Positions 7,361 through 14,730 of a DNA stretch of 32,851 nt are shown piece after piece. The notes beneath the pieces were generated by a model. That model was not told the origin of the DNA and made no database searches. It saw nothing but the letters and a program-made list of their open reading frames with translations. Each line of letters opens with the position of its first letter. The stretch's first letter is position 1. Source of the stretch: CAZGHF01 sp043797305 (GTDB lineage Bacteria; Patescibacteriota; Minisyncoccia; UBA6257; GWB1-50-10); contig JAZDPW010000025.1 of NCBI GenBank assembly GCA_043797305.1, forward strand, positions 1 to 32,851, in the 5' to 3' direction. Position numbers and translations under genes: made by a program.

Positions 7361-8407
7361 GTGCAGAAAGAAAAATCGCAAATAATTGAAACTATCAGGA
7401 AAGTGATGCCGGCAGTGGTATCAATCACCATCTCCAAGAAACTGGAGGATTTGAAAAAAGAACTGCCGGAGCTCGACCCGGCTTTCAGCGACCCGCGCTT
7501 CCAGATTCCGCCGGACAAAATCGACGCCCACGGCATGGTCCAGGTCGGCGGCGGCTCGGGTTTCATTGTTGACGAAAAAGGAATAATCCTTACGAATAAG
7601 CACGTTATCGCCGAGCCGCGCTCGGAATACACAGTAATCCTAAGCGAAGGCCAAAAACTCGGCGCCGTTGTCCTTGCCCGCGACCCCCTGGACGACGTTG
7701 CCATTCTAAAAATCAGCTCGGCCGGCGGTAATCTGCCGATTCTCGAACTCGGCGAATCGGGAAAATTGGAGCTTGGCCAAACGGTGCTTGCTTTCGGAAA
7801 CGCCCTCGGTATTTTCAGGAACACCGTCTCAACCGGCATCATCTCCGGTCTTTCCCGCTCGATAAGCGCCAAACCCGACCCCCTGACGCCGATTCAGGAA
7901 ATGAGAGGACTGATTCAGACGGATGCGGCCATAAATCCGGGAAACTCCGGCGGACCGCTGACCGATATTTTCGGAAAAGTCATCGGCATAAACGCCGCCG
8001 TGGTATACGGGGCCCAAAACATCGGTTTTGCCATCCCGGTAAAAGCAGCCGAACGGGATTTGGCCGACTTGAAGCGTCACGGAAAAATAAGGCGTCCTTT
8101 CTTAGGATTAAGATACCTTACGTTAAACGAGGACTTAAGCGACAAACTCAAGCTTTCTGTTTCCTACGGGGCGCTTATCGCCAAAGAGCACCTGCTCGAC
8201 CAGGCAATTGTCGAAGGAAGCCCGGCTGATAAAGCCGGCCTGAAAGAAAACGACGTCATTCTCGAGTGGAACGGCGAGAAAATTACGACCGAGAAAAATA
8301 TCCAGGACCATCTTGAAAACTGCGAAGTCGGCGACAAAATCAGTTTGAAGGTTTTAAGAGGTAAAAAAGAAATAAGCGCCAAAGTGGTGCTCGCCGAACG
8401 CAAGTAA
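7361..8407 (+). CDS. HtrA/Deg-type serine protease with one PDZ domain
   Basis: A 348-residue trypsin-fold protease. The catalytic triad is visible: His81 (TNKHV), Asp112 (DPLDDVAIL) and Ser196 (GNSGGPL). A PDZ domain of about 95 residues follows (about 245-345; ALIAKEH, SPADKAGLKENDVILEWNG). Deg proteases degrade or refold damaged proteins. This one lacks a signal peptide or membrane anchor: an in-frame stop at 7349-7351 excludes a longer form, so it may be cytoplasmic or anchored by a partner. The GTG at 7361 has no Shine-Dalgarno; a TAATAT box (7349-7354) lies six bases upstream and would give a leaderless mRNA. It is divergent from the glycosyltransferase and convergent with the next gene. 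Confidence 0.9.
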   Translation: MQKEKSQIIETIRKVMPAVVSITISKKLEDLKKELPELDPAFSDPRFQIPPDKIDAHGMVQVGGGSGFIVDEKGIILTNKHVIAEPRSEYTVILSEGQKLGAVVLARDPLDDVAILKISSAGGNLPILELGESGKLELGQTVLAFGNALGIFRNTVSTGIISGLSRSISAKPDPLTPIQEMRGLIQTDAAINPGNSGGPLTDIFGKVIGINAAVVYGAQNIGFAIPVKAAERDLADLKRHGKIRRPFLGLRYLTLNEDLSDKLKLSVSYGALIAKEHLLDQAIVEGSPADKAGLKENDVILEWNGEKITTEKNIQDHLENCEVGDKISLKVLRGKKEISAKVVLAERK

Positions 8408-8418
8408 AAATCCGAAAC

Positions 8419-9312
8419 CTAGTAAATGTACTCGTCGACGATTAGGTTGTTTTCGTCAAGGAGAAGAAGACGGTCGTGTTTGGGGTCAAAAGGTAATCTG
8501 TCGCTCGTCCAAACCCGCCAACCGTAGGAATAAAAATCGGAATTGCCGGAGTAGTCGTTGATGCAACCCCCGTAATTGAGATTCCTCAAAAGCTCGCGGC
8601 AGGCCAAATCTTCCGGCTTGGTAAAACGGCTGAGTTCCGCGCCGGTCGGCTGCTCGCAGGAAGAAAGTGAACGGACGAAGTCCTGACAATCGCCGGAGAA
8701 AGTGATGGCTTCGCTCCGGTCCGGCCGGGGGCAATTGTTCGGCAATTTCGGGTTTAAAGTAAAAACGTTATTGAGATAGCCGGTGCATTTATTGAGCTCG
8801 ACATTTTTAACAACGGAGTTTACACCGGCGTAGAACACCGCCGAAGTCCGGGGCCGGAGGACTATTTGCGAAAGATTTACCGGCGGCGAGAAAGAGGTAT
8901 CGCCTTTTATTACGATTTCCTTTTTGCTGTTGGCTCTTATTTTCCAATTGGTGATATTCAAGGATTCCTTGAGAGCGGTATCGGCTCGGAGCGTAAAACC
9001 GCCGCCGGTCCCCGAGCTCGAGGGACGCTTAAGGGAAGTGATTTCAACCCTGCCGAAATCCGGCGAGAGATCGGCGGCCGTAAAACCGAGAGGAATGTCT
9101 CTCGCGATTCCCGAAGGTTTTTCGAGATCAACCGTTACCTGTTCCCCTTCCCCGTTCACCTCCGCGCTAAGTCCCACCTCCGGTGACGTCGAAGAATTGC
9201 GCCACCCAGAAAAAAACCCGCCAAAACTCACCTCGCCGGCTATCCAACGAACGCCGGAATAAACAAGAGCGATAACGATTATGATGGCCAGTAAGATGCC
9301 GAAGATACGCAT
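8419..9312 (-). CDS. Membrane-anchored lamin-tail-like surface protein, unknown function
   Basis: A 297-residue protein with an N-terminal membrane helix (IFGILLAIIIVIALVYSGV, residues 3-21) and an outside domain rich in beta strands. The region of about 85-160 (FGRVEITSLKRP, TNWKIRANSKKEIVIKGD, LSQIVLRP) resembles lamin-tail-type modules, where a strand pair is followed by a NW-x-I motif and a polar turn. The C-terminal half holds six cysteines spaced as three likely disulfides (CTGY, CPRP, CQDF, CEQP, CREL, CIND) and ends DENNLIVDEYIY. Proteins of this shape are common in Patescibacteria, but the function is not known to me. It lies 22 bases after LeuRS on the same strand and may be read with it. 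Confidence 0.65.
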   Translation of the reverse strand: MRIFGILLAIIIVIALVYSGVRWIAGEVSFGGFFSGWRNSSTSPEVGLSAEVNGEGEQVTVDLEKPSGIARDIPLGFTAADLSPDFGRVEITSLKRPSSSGTGGGFTLRADTALKESLNITNWKIRANSKKEIVIKGDTSFSPPVNLSQIVLRPRTSAVFYAGVNSVVKNVELNKCTGYLNNVFTLNPKLPNNCPRPDRSEAITFSGDCQDFVRSLSSCEQPTGAELSRFTKPEDLACRELLRNLNYGGCINDYSGNSDFYSYGWRVWTSDRLPFDPKHDRLLLLDENNLIVDEYIY

Positions 9313-9334
9313 GTTGTTTGGTTAAATCTTATAC

Positions 9335-11899
9335 CTAAACAACGAAATTGATAAGGCGGTCGGGAACGAAAACGACTTTTTTCGGCTTTTTGCCGCCGAG
9401 AAAACCACTTATCTTGTCATTATTAAGAGCCAGTTTTTCGGCTTCTTTTTGGCTCAATCCTCTCTCTGCCGATACCGTCGCGCGAACCTTGCCGTTTATC
9501 TGAATGACCAGTTCGAAGTTTTCTTCCCGGATAAGTTTCGAACTGTATTCGGGCCACTTTTCCTTGTGAATCGATTTTTCGTTGCCCGATTTTTCCCAAA
9601 GCTCTTCGGCGATGTGGGGCGCGAAAGGAGCAAGCAACTTAATAATTATTAACCTATCTTCCTTACTTATAGGCCTTAACTTAACCTCTATCGCGCCCTT
9701 ATACTTTCCCGGGGTAGGAGCTGCTAAAGTGTTTAGAAGTATCATGAGTTGACTAATGGCAGTATTGTAACTCAAGCTCTCAATATCTTCGGTGACTTTT
9801 TTAATGGTTTGGTGAATAACCTTACTAATATCCGAGTCAGTTTTTACCTGATCTGAAAAGAAAAAATTTATATCACCGAAATAATTCCAAATCCTATTTA
9901 AAAACCTCTCTATACCCAATATGCCCGAATCGCGAAAGTCGCCGCCCTGCTCAAATGGCGCAAGAAACACAAGATACATCCGCAATGTGTCGGCGCCGAA
10001 TTTTTTGATGTATTCGTCGGGATTCACGACGTTGCCCTTGGATTTGGACATTTTCACACCCTCCTTAATCAGAAGGCCGTGAGCCCGAAACTTCGGAAAC
10101 GGTTCGCCTTTCGGCGCATCCGATTTGCCGAATTCCAAAAGTTTCAAATCATGAAGAGCGAGCGCTAGAAAACGAACGTAGAGGAGGTGAAGCACCGAAT
10201 GTTCGGCGCCGCCGGTATACAAACCGGCCGGCAGCCATTTCTTTGTTATCCCTGGATCCCAAGGGACTAGTTCTCTACGAACAGAACGAGTCGAAGGGTA
10301 TCTCAGGTAATACCAAGCCGAGTCAAGAAAAGTATCGGAAACATCCGTTTCCCGCCGGGCCTTACCACCGCATTTCGGACATTTTGTCTCGTAAAAAGAT
10401 TTGACGGAAGCAAGCGGCGATTCGTTTCCTCCTTTGGGGCGGAAATCTTTCACGAATGGAAGCAGAACCGGTAGATCCTCCTCCGGCACCGGCTGCCAGC
10501 CCTGCCCACCGGGGAGGTAGGCACATTTTTCACAGTAAATCATCGGAATAGGCGGACCCCAGTAACGCTGGCGGGAAATAAGCCAGTCGCGCAGGCGATA
10601 ACGGGTTTCGGATTCGCCGCTTACGAACTTCGTAATTGCCGTTCTCGCTTTTTCCGAATCCATACCGTCGAATTTCCCGGAATTAACAAGCTCCCCTTCT
10701 CCTGCCCAGCAATCGGAAACGATTTTCGTGTCGGGAACGGCCTGACCGGGCACCGACTCCGGAACAATCCGGGGCGGCTCAACGACTTTTACAATCGGCA
10801 GCCGGAACTTTTTGGCGAAATCAAAATCCCGCTCGTCGTGAGCCGGAACCGCCATAATCGCGCCCGTACCGTAACCGGCAAGGACGTAATCCGAAACCCA
10901 AACCGGAATTTCTTTTTTGGTTGCCGGGTTTGCGGCGTAAATACCGGTAAAAACACCGGTTTTTTCTTTTTGTTCTTCACTACGATTCTTTAACGCTTTG
11001 GCAATATATTTTTCTACCTCCTCCGGCGCCTTCCAACCAGCCTCAGCCCAATCTCCAGCGAGCTCCGGCGAAATAACCATAAAAGTTGCGCCGAAGAGCG
11101 TGTCCGGCCGGGTCGTAAATACTTCAATTTCCTTAACTGAAAATTGAGAATTGAAAATTGAAAATTTTATTGAAGCTCCTTCGCTTCTACCGATCCAGTT
11201 CCGCTGGGCGATTTTCACCCGTTCCGACCAATCGATTTTTTCGAGATTATCCAGGAGCTTATCGGCGTACTTGGTAATCCGGAAAAACCACTGCTCTAGT
11301 TCTTTTTTTATTACTGGCGTTTCGCATCTTTCGCAAACTCCTATCCCTCGCACCTGCTCGGGATCATTCTTCACTGCGCGAAGAATGACCTGCTCGTCGG
11401 CAAGCACGGTTTTACACGATGGACACCAGTTGACCGGGGCTTTTTTCCGATAAGCCAAGCCGTGCTTGAACATCTCTACGAAAATCCACTGCGTCCATTT
11501 GTAATATTCCGGGTCATAGGTTTCCAATTTTTCGTTCCAGGCAAAACCGTTGCCTATCATCCGAAGCTGTTCGTAAAAGCGCTTTTCGGAAACTTTGGCC
11601 TGCTCCATCGGGTGAGCACCGATTTTTAAGGCATAATTTTCCGAGTGGATGCCAAAACCGTCCAAGCCTATCGGCTGGAACACGTCATATCCTTCCATCC
11701 GTTTCATCCGGCCGTAGATGTCGGCGCCGGTGAAAGCGTACATATTACCGACATGCAAACCCTCGGCCGAAGGATAGGGAAACATCATCAGGTTATAGAA
11801 GGGCCGCTTCGCGTTTTTGATGTCGGGTTCGTAAACCCCGCTCTTTTGCCAGAACTCCTGCCACTTTTTCTCGATTTTCCGAAAGTCGTATTTTTGCAC
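9335..11899 (-). CDS. leuS: Leucyl-tRNA synthetase
   Basis: Charges tRNA-Leu with leucine. The 854-residue product has the class I signatures HVGN (residues 49-52) and KMSKSKGN, the zinc-knuckle pairs CPSC/CERC, and a complete CP1 editing domain (TTRPDTLFG, VPAHDERDFDF). The anticodon-binding domain and C-terminal domain are present (INGKVRATV near the end). The GTG at 11899 is chosen because the product then begins VQKYDFRKIEKKWQEFW, like relatives. A GTG at 11929 would add ten residues, and the longer open frame runs into the neighbouring island. Two in-frame insertions look foreign to the family: a low-complexity one near residues 243-255 (FSIFNSQFS) and a Pro/Val-rich one near 375-395 (VPESVPGQAVPD). 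No Shine-Dalgarno precedes the GTG. Confidence 0.95.
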   Translation of the reverse strand: MQKYDFRKIEKKWQEFWQKSGVYEPDIKNAKRPFYNLMMFPYPSAEGLHVGNMYAFTGADIYGRMKRMEGYDVFQPIGLDGFGIHSENYALKIGAHPMEQAKVSEKRFYEQLRMIGNGFAWNEKLETYDPEYYKWTQWIFVEMFKHGLAYRKKAPVNWCPSCKTVLADEQVILRAVKNDPEQVRGIGVCERCETPVIKKELEQWFFRITKYADKLLDNLEKIDWSERVKIAQRNWIGRSEGASIKFSIFNSQFSVKEIEVFTTRPDTLFGATFMVISPELAGDWAEAGWKAPEEVEKYIAKALKNRSEEQKEKTGVFTGIYAANPATKKEIPVWVSDYVLAGYGTGAIMAVPAHDERDFDFAKKFRLPIVKVVEPPRIVPESVPGQAVPDTKIVSDCWAGEGELVNSGKFDGMDSEKARTAITKFVSGESETRYRLRDWLISRQRYWGPPIPMIYCEKCAYLPGGQGWQPVPEEDLPVLLPFVKDFRPKGGNESPLASVKSFYETKCPKCGGKARRETDVSDTFLDSAWYYLRYPSTRSVRRELVPWDPGITKKWLPAGLYTGGAEHSVLHLLYVRFLALALHDLKLLEFGKSDAPKGEPFPKFRAHGLLIKEGVKMSKSKGNVVNPDEYIKKFGADTLRMYLVFLAPFEQGGDFRDSGILGIERFLNRIWNYFGDINFFFSDQVKTDSDISKVIHQTIKKVTEDIESLSYNTAISQLMILLNTLAAPTPGKYKGAIEVKLRPISKEDRLIIIKLLAPFAPHIAEELWEKSGNEKSIHKEKWPEYSSKLIREENFELVIQINGKVRATVSAERGLSQKEAEKLALNNDKISGFLGGKKPKKVVFVPDRLINFVV

Positions 11900-11949
11900 T
11901 ATATAGTGTATTTTAGTTTGAAAACTCACTTTCCTCAAATGGGTGCCTA

Positions 11950-11987
11950 AAAACGAACGCCCGCCGGATCCTGAAGAACCCGGCGGG
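11950..11987 (-). terminator. Intrinsic terminator of the GC-rich island gene
   Basis: On the minus strand CCCGCCGG (11987-11980) pairs with CCGGCGGG (11967-11960), followed by CGTTCG and a run of five T (11954-11950). This is a standard Rho-independent terminator shape, 26 bases after the stop codon at 12013. Confidence 0.75.
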
Positions 11988-12012
11988 GTAAAGCTCGTTG
12001 AGCCAAGAACAG

Positions 12013-12492
12013 TCAGCTCCAGAGAGAGAATCTCCGGTCGCCGCGCCCCAGGCAGAGATTGTCCGGCCCGGGGACGGCCAGACGCCAGTCGTCGCAGACG
12101 AGTCGGCGAACAGAAACCGTTACCGGACAACCATTCTCTGTCGGCCGAACCGGGAAGACGTTGCGGTGGCCGTCTGTGGAGAGGAACTCCTCCTCTCCCT
12201 CTTCGGGCTGATGACAAACAAGTCCGCGCACGACCGAGGCGAATTCAGGCGGCGAAAATGGCTTCAACCGCCCGAGTCCGGTGAGAAATTCCGAAGCGAG
12301 ATCCCCATTGATTGCTTCGATCATCACGACCTTGCCCTGGAAAGCAGGCACAACCTCGGGAACGTGGGCGAACACCTGTTCCCAAAAGTTGTCCCCAAAG
12401 TAGAGGGGAATCGGACAACCGTCACCGAAGAACGAGTTCCTCGCGAAGGGCTCGGACTCAATGAGGGCGATACCGCTAGCGAATGCGCTCAC
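12013..12492 (-). CDS. GC-rich protein of unknown function
   Basis: I do not recognise this 159-residue protein. The GTG at 12492 follows a strong Shine-Dalgarno (AAGGAG) by six bases, which most neighbouring genes lack. It begins MSAFASGIALIESEP and contains FGDGCPIPLYFGDNFWEQVF, an acidic stretch (PEEGEEEF) and four cysteines (GDGCP, LVCHQ, ENGCP, LVCDDW). No signal peptide or membrane helix is evident, so it is probably cytoplasmic. It has its own promoter and intrinsic terminator, so it stands as a self-contained unit between leuS and tatD. Its GC-rich codons, GTG start and strong ribosome site resemble the gene at 896-1633. The coding call rests on start, promoter and terminator signals rather than homology. 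Confidence 0.6.
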   Translation of the reverse strand: MSAFASGIALIESEPFARNSFFGDGCPIPLYFGDNFWEQVFAHVPEVVPAFQGKVVMIEAINGDLASEFLTGLGRLKPFSPPEFASVVRGLVCHQPEEGEEEFLSTDGHRNVFPVRPTENGCPVTVSVRRLVCDDWRLAVPGPDNLCLGRGDRRFSLWS

Positions 12493-12559
12493 GGTCTGCT
12501 CCTTGCATGTAGTTTATGCAGTGGTTTATGTAAACGTTGGCTCGAGGTCCGCTGCCAAA

Positions 12560-12588
12560 ACCATACCAAATAACTTTGTTCTTATCAA
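12560..12588 (-). promoter_or_regulatory. Promoter of the GC-rich island gene
   Basis: On the minus strand TTGATA (12588-12583) and TATGGT (12565-12560) are 17 bases apart. The leader to the GTG at 12492 would be about 60 nt. The 38-bp palindrome lies just upstream, so a repressor bound there could affect both divergent genes. Confidence 0.5.
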
Positions 12589-12599
12589 TCAATAAATAT

Positions 12600-12637
12600 C
12601 TGCCCCATGTTTTAACATATGTTAAAACATGGGGCAG
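12600..12637. promoter_or_regulatory. 38-bp perfect palindrome between divergent genes, candidate operator
   Basis: Each base from CTGCCCCATG inward to the centre ACATATGT is mirrored without a mismatch (19 bp per arm). It lies between the promoter of the GC-rich gene and the -10 box of the AbrB-like gene, covering the latter's -35 region. A dimeric autoregulator is the simplest explanation; as RNA it would also form a long hairpin. Confidence 0.7.
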
Positions 12638-12643
12638 TCATGC

Positions 12644-12649
12644 TATAAT
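12644..12649 (+). promoter_or_regulatory. Consensus -10 box of the AbrB-like gene
   Basis: A perfect TATAAT ends six bases before the ATG at 12656, so transcription would begin at or next to the start codon (leaderless mRNA). The matching -35 position falls within the palindrome and is poor (GTTAAA), which suggests dependence on, or control through, the palindrome. Confidence 0.6.
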
Positions 12650-12655
12650 AGAATT

Positions 12656-12829
12656 ATGGGGAGAAGAATGGTCGAAGATGAAAATGTCAGAAAAATCCAA
12701 AAGGTGCGCCGGAGTTACTACGTGAGTCTACCGGTGCGAATTATAAGACGCCTTCGGTGGCAAGAAGGACAAAATGTGGTGGTAGAAGATCGCGGCAAAG
12801 AAATAGCGATTAAGGACTGGAAAGAATAA
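12656..12829 (+). CDS. AbrB/MazE/SpoVT-like small DNA-binding protein
   Basis: A 57-residue protein whose core KIQKVRRSYYVSLPVRIIRRLRWQEG and VVVEDRGKEIAI fits the swapped-hairpin AbrB fold: a strand with the RxSYYVSLP turn, a short helix, then GQxVVVE. Members bind DNA as dimers, acting as transition-state regulators or antitoxins. No toxin gene lies beside it: the next gene is tatD on the other strand. The ATG at 12656 suits a leaderless transcript. An ATG at 12668 with an upstream GGGGAG is the alternative and would give 53 residues. The upstream 38-bp palindrome is a natural target for autoregulation, which is inference. Confidence 0.75.
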   Translation: MGRRMVEDENVRKIQKVRRSYYVSLPVRIIRRLRWQEGQNVVVEDRGKEIAIKDWKE

Positions 12830-12832
12830 AGA

Positions 12833-13708
12833 TTACCTTATTTTAATACCAAACACACGTTCTACGTTTTTCAAAATTTGCACCCGCATCTCCTCTTCGG
12901 AGATGTTTTTGATTTCGGCGAGTTTCTTTACAACTTCAATAACGTGAGCCGGCTCGTTGCGCTTGCCGCGATACGGAACGGGGGCGACGTAGGGAGCATC
13001 CGTCTCCGACAACATCCTCTCCACCGGAATTATTTTTATCACCTCGTCATAATCCCGGACAAAAGTGATAACACCGCCGAAAGTGAAATAAAACCCCATC
13101 TCCAGGAGTTTTTTGGCATCCCCGACCGTGCCGGAGAAAAAGTGAACAATACCGGGATTTCCGGGAGTTAAGAATTTCGAATTATGAATCAAGATTTCTA
13201 TTAGGTCAGGAAAAGCGGAACGACAGTGAGTCATCAACGGTTTTTTGACGTCGTAGGCCAATTCAATCTGCTTCAAAAATGCCTCCTTTTGTTTTGCGAT
13301 TTGCTCCTCACGATTCGCGCCAAGCCGGAAATAATCCAAACCGCATTCGCCTATCGCAACGATTTTGGAGTCGAGGGCCAGTTTTTTGTAGTATTCGTAA
13401 TCGAACGTTTCGCCTCGGCTCGTAAACCCCGTTAGAGGCTGCCCCGCCTCTAACGGGGCGAGTCCCTCTTCGCCAAGTTCTTGAGAGTCATGATAAGACT
13501 TGGAGGTATGAATCGGGTGGAGCGCAACCGCGGCGTAGAGATCCGGGTATTCCCGGGTAAGCTCCACCGCCCGGCGGGAGGTGTCCTTTTGAGTGCCTAC
13601 CAAAACCATTCCTACACCAAGTTCTGCGGCGCGCCCTATAACTTCGCGATAATCGTTATCAAACGCCTTAAATTGGACGTGAGTGTGAGCGTCAAAATAC
13701 CTTATCAT
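12833..13708 (-). CDS. tatD: TatD-family metal-dependent hydrolase (DNase)
   Basis: A 291-residue TIM-barrel metal hydrolase; family members are 3'-5' exonucleases linked to DNA repair and turnover. Metal ligands are visible: His-x-His in DAHTHV (residues 6-11), Glu in IGECGLDYF, His in LMTHCRS, His in IVHFFSG and Asp in SETDAPY. The start overlaps the upstream permease stop as TGATG. About residues 84-94 (PLEAGQPLTG) are encoded by a perfect palindrome (13427-13458) in the loop before FDYEYYKKLALDSK, an insertion with no counterpart in ordinary TatD proteins. A second odd patch, NSKFLTPGN before the HFFSG motif, may also be inserted. The enzyme core is intact, so function is probably kept. 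Confidence 0.93.
   Translation of the reverse strand: MIRYFDAHTHVQFKAFDNDYREVIGRAAELGVGMVLVGTQKDTSRRAVELTREYPDLYAAVALHPIHTSKSYHDSQELGEEGLAPLEAGQPLTGFTSRGETFDYEYYKKLALDSKIVAIGECGLDYFRLGANREEQIAKQKEAFLKQIELAYDVKKPLMTHCRSAFPDLIEILIHNSKFLTPGNPGIVHFFSGTVGDAKKLLEMGFYFTFGGVITFVRDYDEVIKIIPVERMLSETDAPYVAPVPYRGKRNEPAHVIEVVKKLAEIKNISEEEMRVQILKNVERVFGIKIR
13427..13458. repeat. Palindromic element, copy B, in frame inside tatD
   Basis: CCCCGTTAGAGGC (13427-13439) and GCCTCTAACGGGG (13446-13458) form a perfect 13-bp stem with the loop TGCCCC. The arms and their flanks (TAAACCCCGTTAGAGG and CTCTAACGGGGCGAGT) match copy C, but the middle part is missing. It is translated as part of TatD. Confidence 0.8.
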
Positions 13709-14730
13709 CAAATTCCGAGAGCGGGCCGGCTGTCTTTTTTCTCAGCCAAATAATAGAAGGTTTCCTGAACCGCAACCGCAAGCGGCACGGCAAGAAGCAC
13801 GCCCACAAAACCGGCGATTTGGGCACCGGCCAAAATCGAGACGATTACAATCACCGGGTGAACGTTCATCGTCTTCCCCATCAAGACCGGAATCAAGACG
13901 TGGTTTTCAAGCTGTTGGATGATAAAGGTAAGACCGAGGACGTAAAGACCAAGAGTGACGGAGTCGGTAATGGCAATAAGAAAAGCGATGGCGCCGGCGA
14001 CAATCGGACCGATGAGAGGCACCAACTCTAAAATGGCGGCGATGATCCCGAGGGTAAAAGCGTAACGGACGCCCAAAAGCCAAAGACCGAGGCTCGTAAT
14101 AACGCCGATAATTAAGCTCAAGCCCAACTGAGCCGCGAACCAGCGCCTTATTTTCAGTTTAAAATTGTTGAAAATGGTAAGAACCGGCTTTTCGTAAGAA
14201 TCCGGTAAAATCACCTTCAAAAGCCGGTCGGTGCCTTCCTTCTGAACCGCAAGATAGAAAGAAAGAACTACCGTTGCAAGAACGAGAATGATGCGGTTGA
14301 AGATGGCGCTGATGGCAACGGTAATCGAATTCTGAGCGGCAGAGAGAAATCCAAGCGTCTTGTCGAGCGAGAGCGAAAAATCTTGAATAACTTTTTGGGG
14401 AAGACCGAAACCGACAAGGTCGGTAACGACCCGGTTAACATCATTTATGAATTTCCCGGCTTCGGTGGTAAGAACGGGAACGATGAAATACAAAGCGGTA
14501 GTAAGAATTAGAAGACCGGCCAAAAAGACGAAAATAGTTCCCAAAAGACGGTTAATCCCCCGCTTTTCCAAAAAACTTATAAGCGGGTCGAGACCCAGAG
14601 AAATCACGATGGCGACAAGAAGGACGCCGAAGGCCTGGCGGGCAAGATAAAGAACCAAAACAACCATGCAGAAAGCAAAAATCTGCCAAAATATTTTCCA
14701 GCTTACTTCGAAACGGGTGATTTTCTCCAT
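13708..14730 (-). CDS. PerM / AI-2E-family permease
   Basis: A 340-residue polytopic membrane protein of the AI-2E exporter/PerM family (UPF0118). There are about seven or eight hydrophobic segments: two near the N-terminus (IFAFCMVVLVLYL, FGVLLVAIVISLG), LLGTIFVFLAGLLIL, a long soluble loop, then a C-terminal block with VPLIGPIVAGAIAFLIA, LYVLGLTFIIQQLENHVLIPVLMG and FVGVLLAVPLAVAV. The motif QQLENHVLIPVLMGKTMNVHP is typical. Members export small molecules or sodium; the substrate here cannot be told. The start codon overlaps the M16 protease stop (TAATG) and the stop overlaps the tatD start (TGATG), so the three genes are translationally coupled. Confidence 0.92.
   Translation of the reverse strand: MEKITRFEVSWKIFWQIFAFCMVVLVLYLARQAFGVLLVAIVISLGLDPLISFLEKRGINRLLGTIFVFLAGLLILTTALYFIVPVLTTEAGKFINDVNRVVTDLVGFGLPQKVIQDFSLSLDKTLGFLSAAQNSITVAISAIFNRIILVLATVVLSFYLAVQKEGTDRLLKVILPDSYEKPVLTIFNNFKLKIRRWFAAQLGLSLIIGVITSLGLWLLGVRYAFTLGIIAAILELVPLIGPIVAGAIAFLIAITDSVTLGLYVLGLTFIIQQLENHVLIPVLMGKTMNVHPVIVIVSILAGAQIAGFVGVLLAVPLAVAVQETFYYLAEKKDSRPALGI

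Noticed and set aside
11900..12217. N-terminal extension of leuS to 12217
   Set aside because: The extra residues read through the terminator and the neighbouring GC-rich gene and do not resemble LeuRS.
12537..12725. 62-codon plus-strand open frame overlapping the AbrB-like gene
   Set aside because: It reads through the palindrome and promoter in another frame and has no motif.
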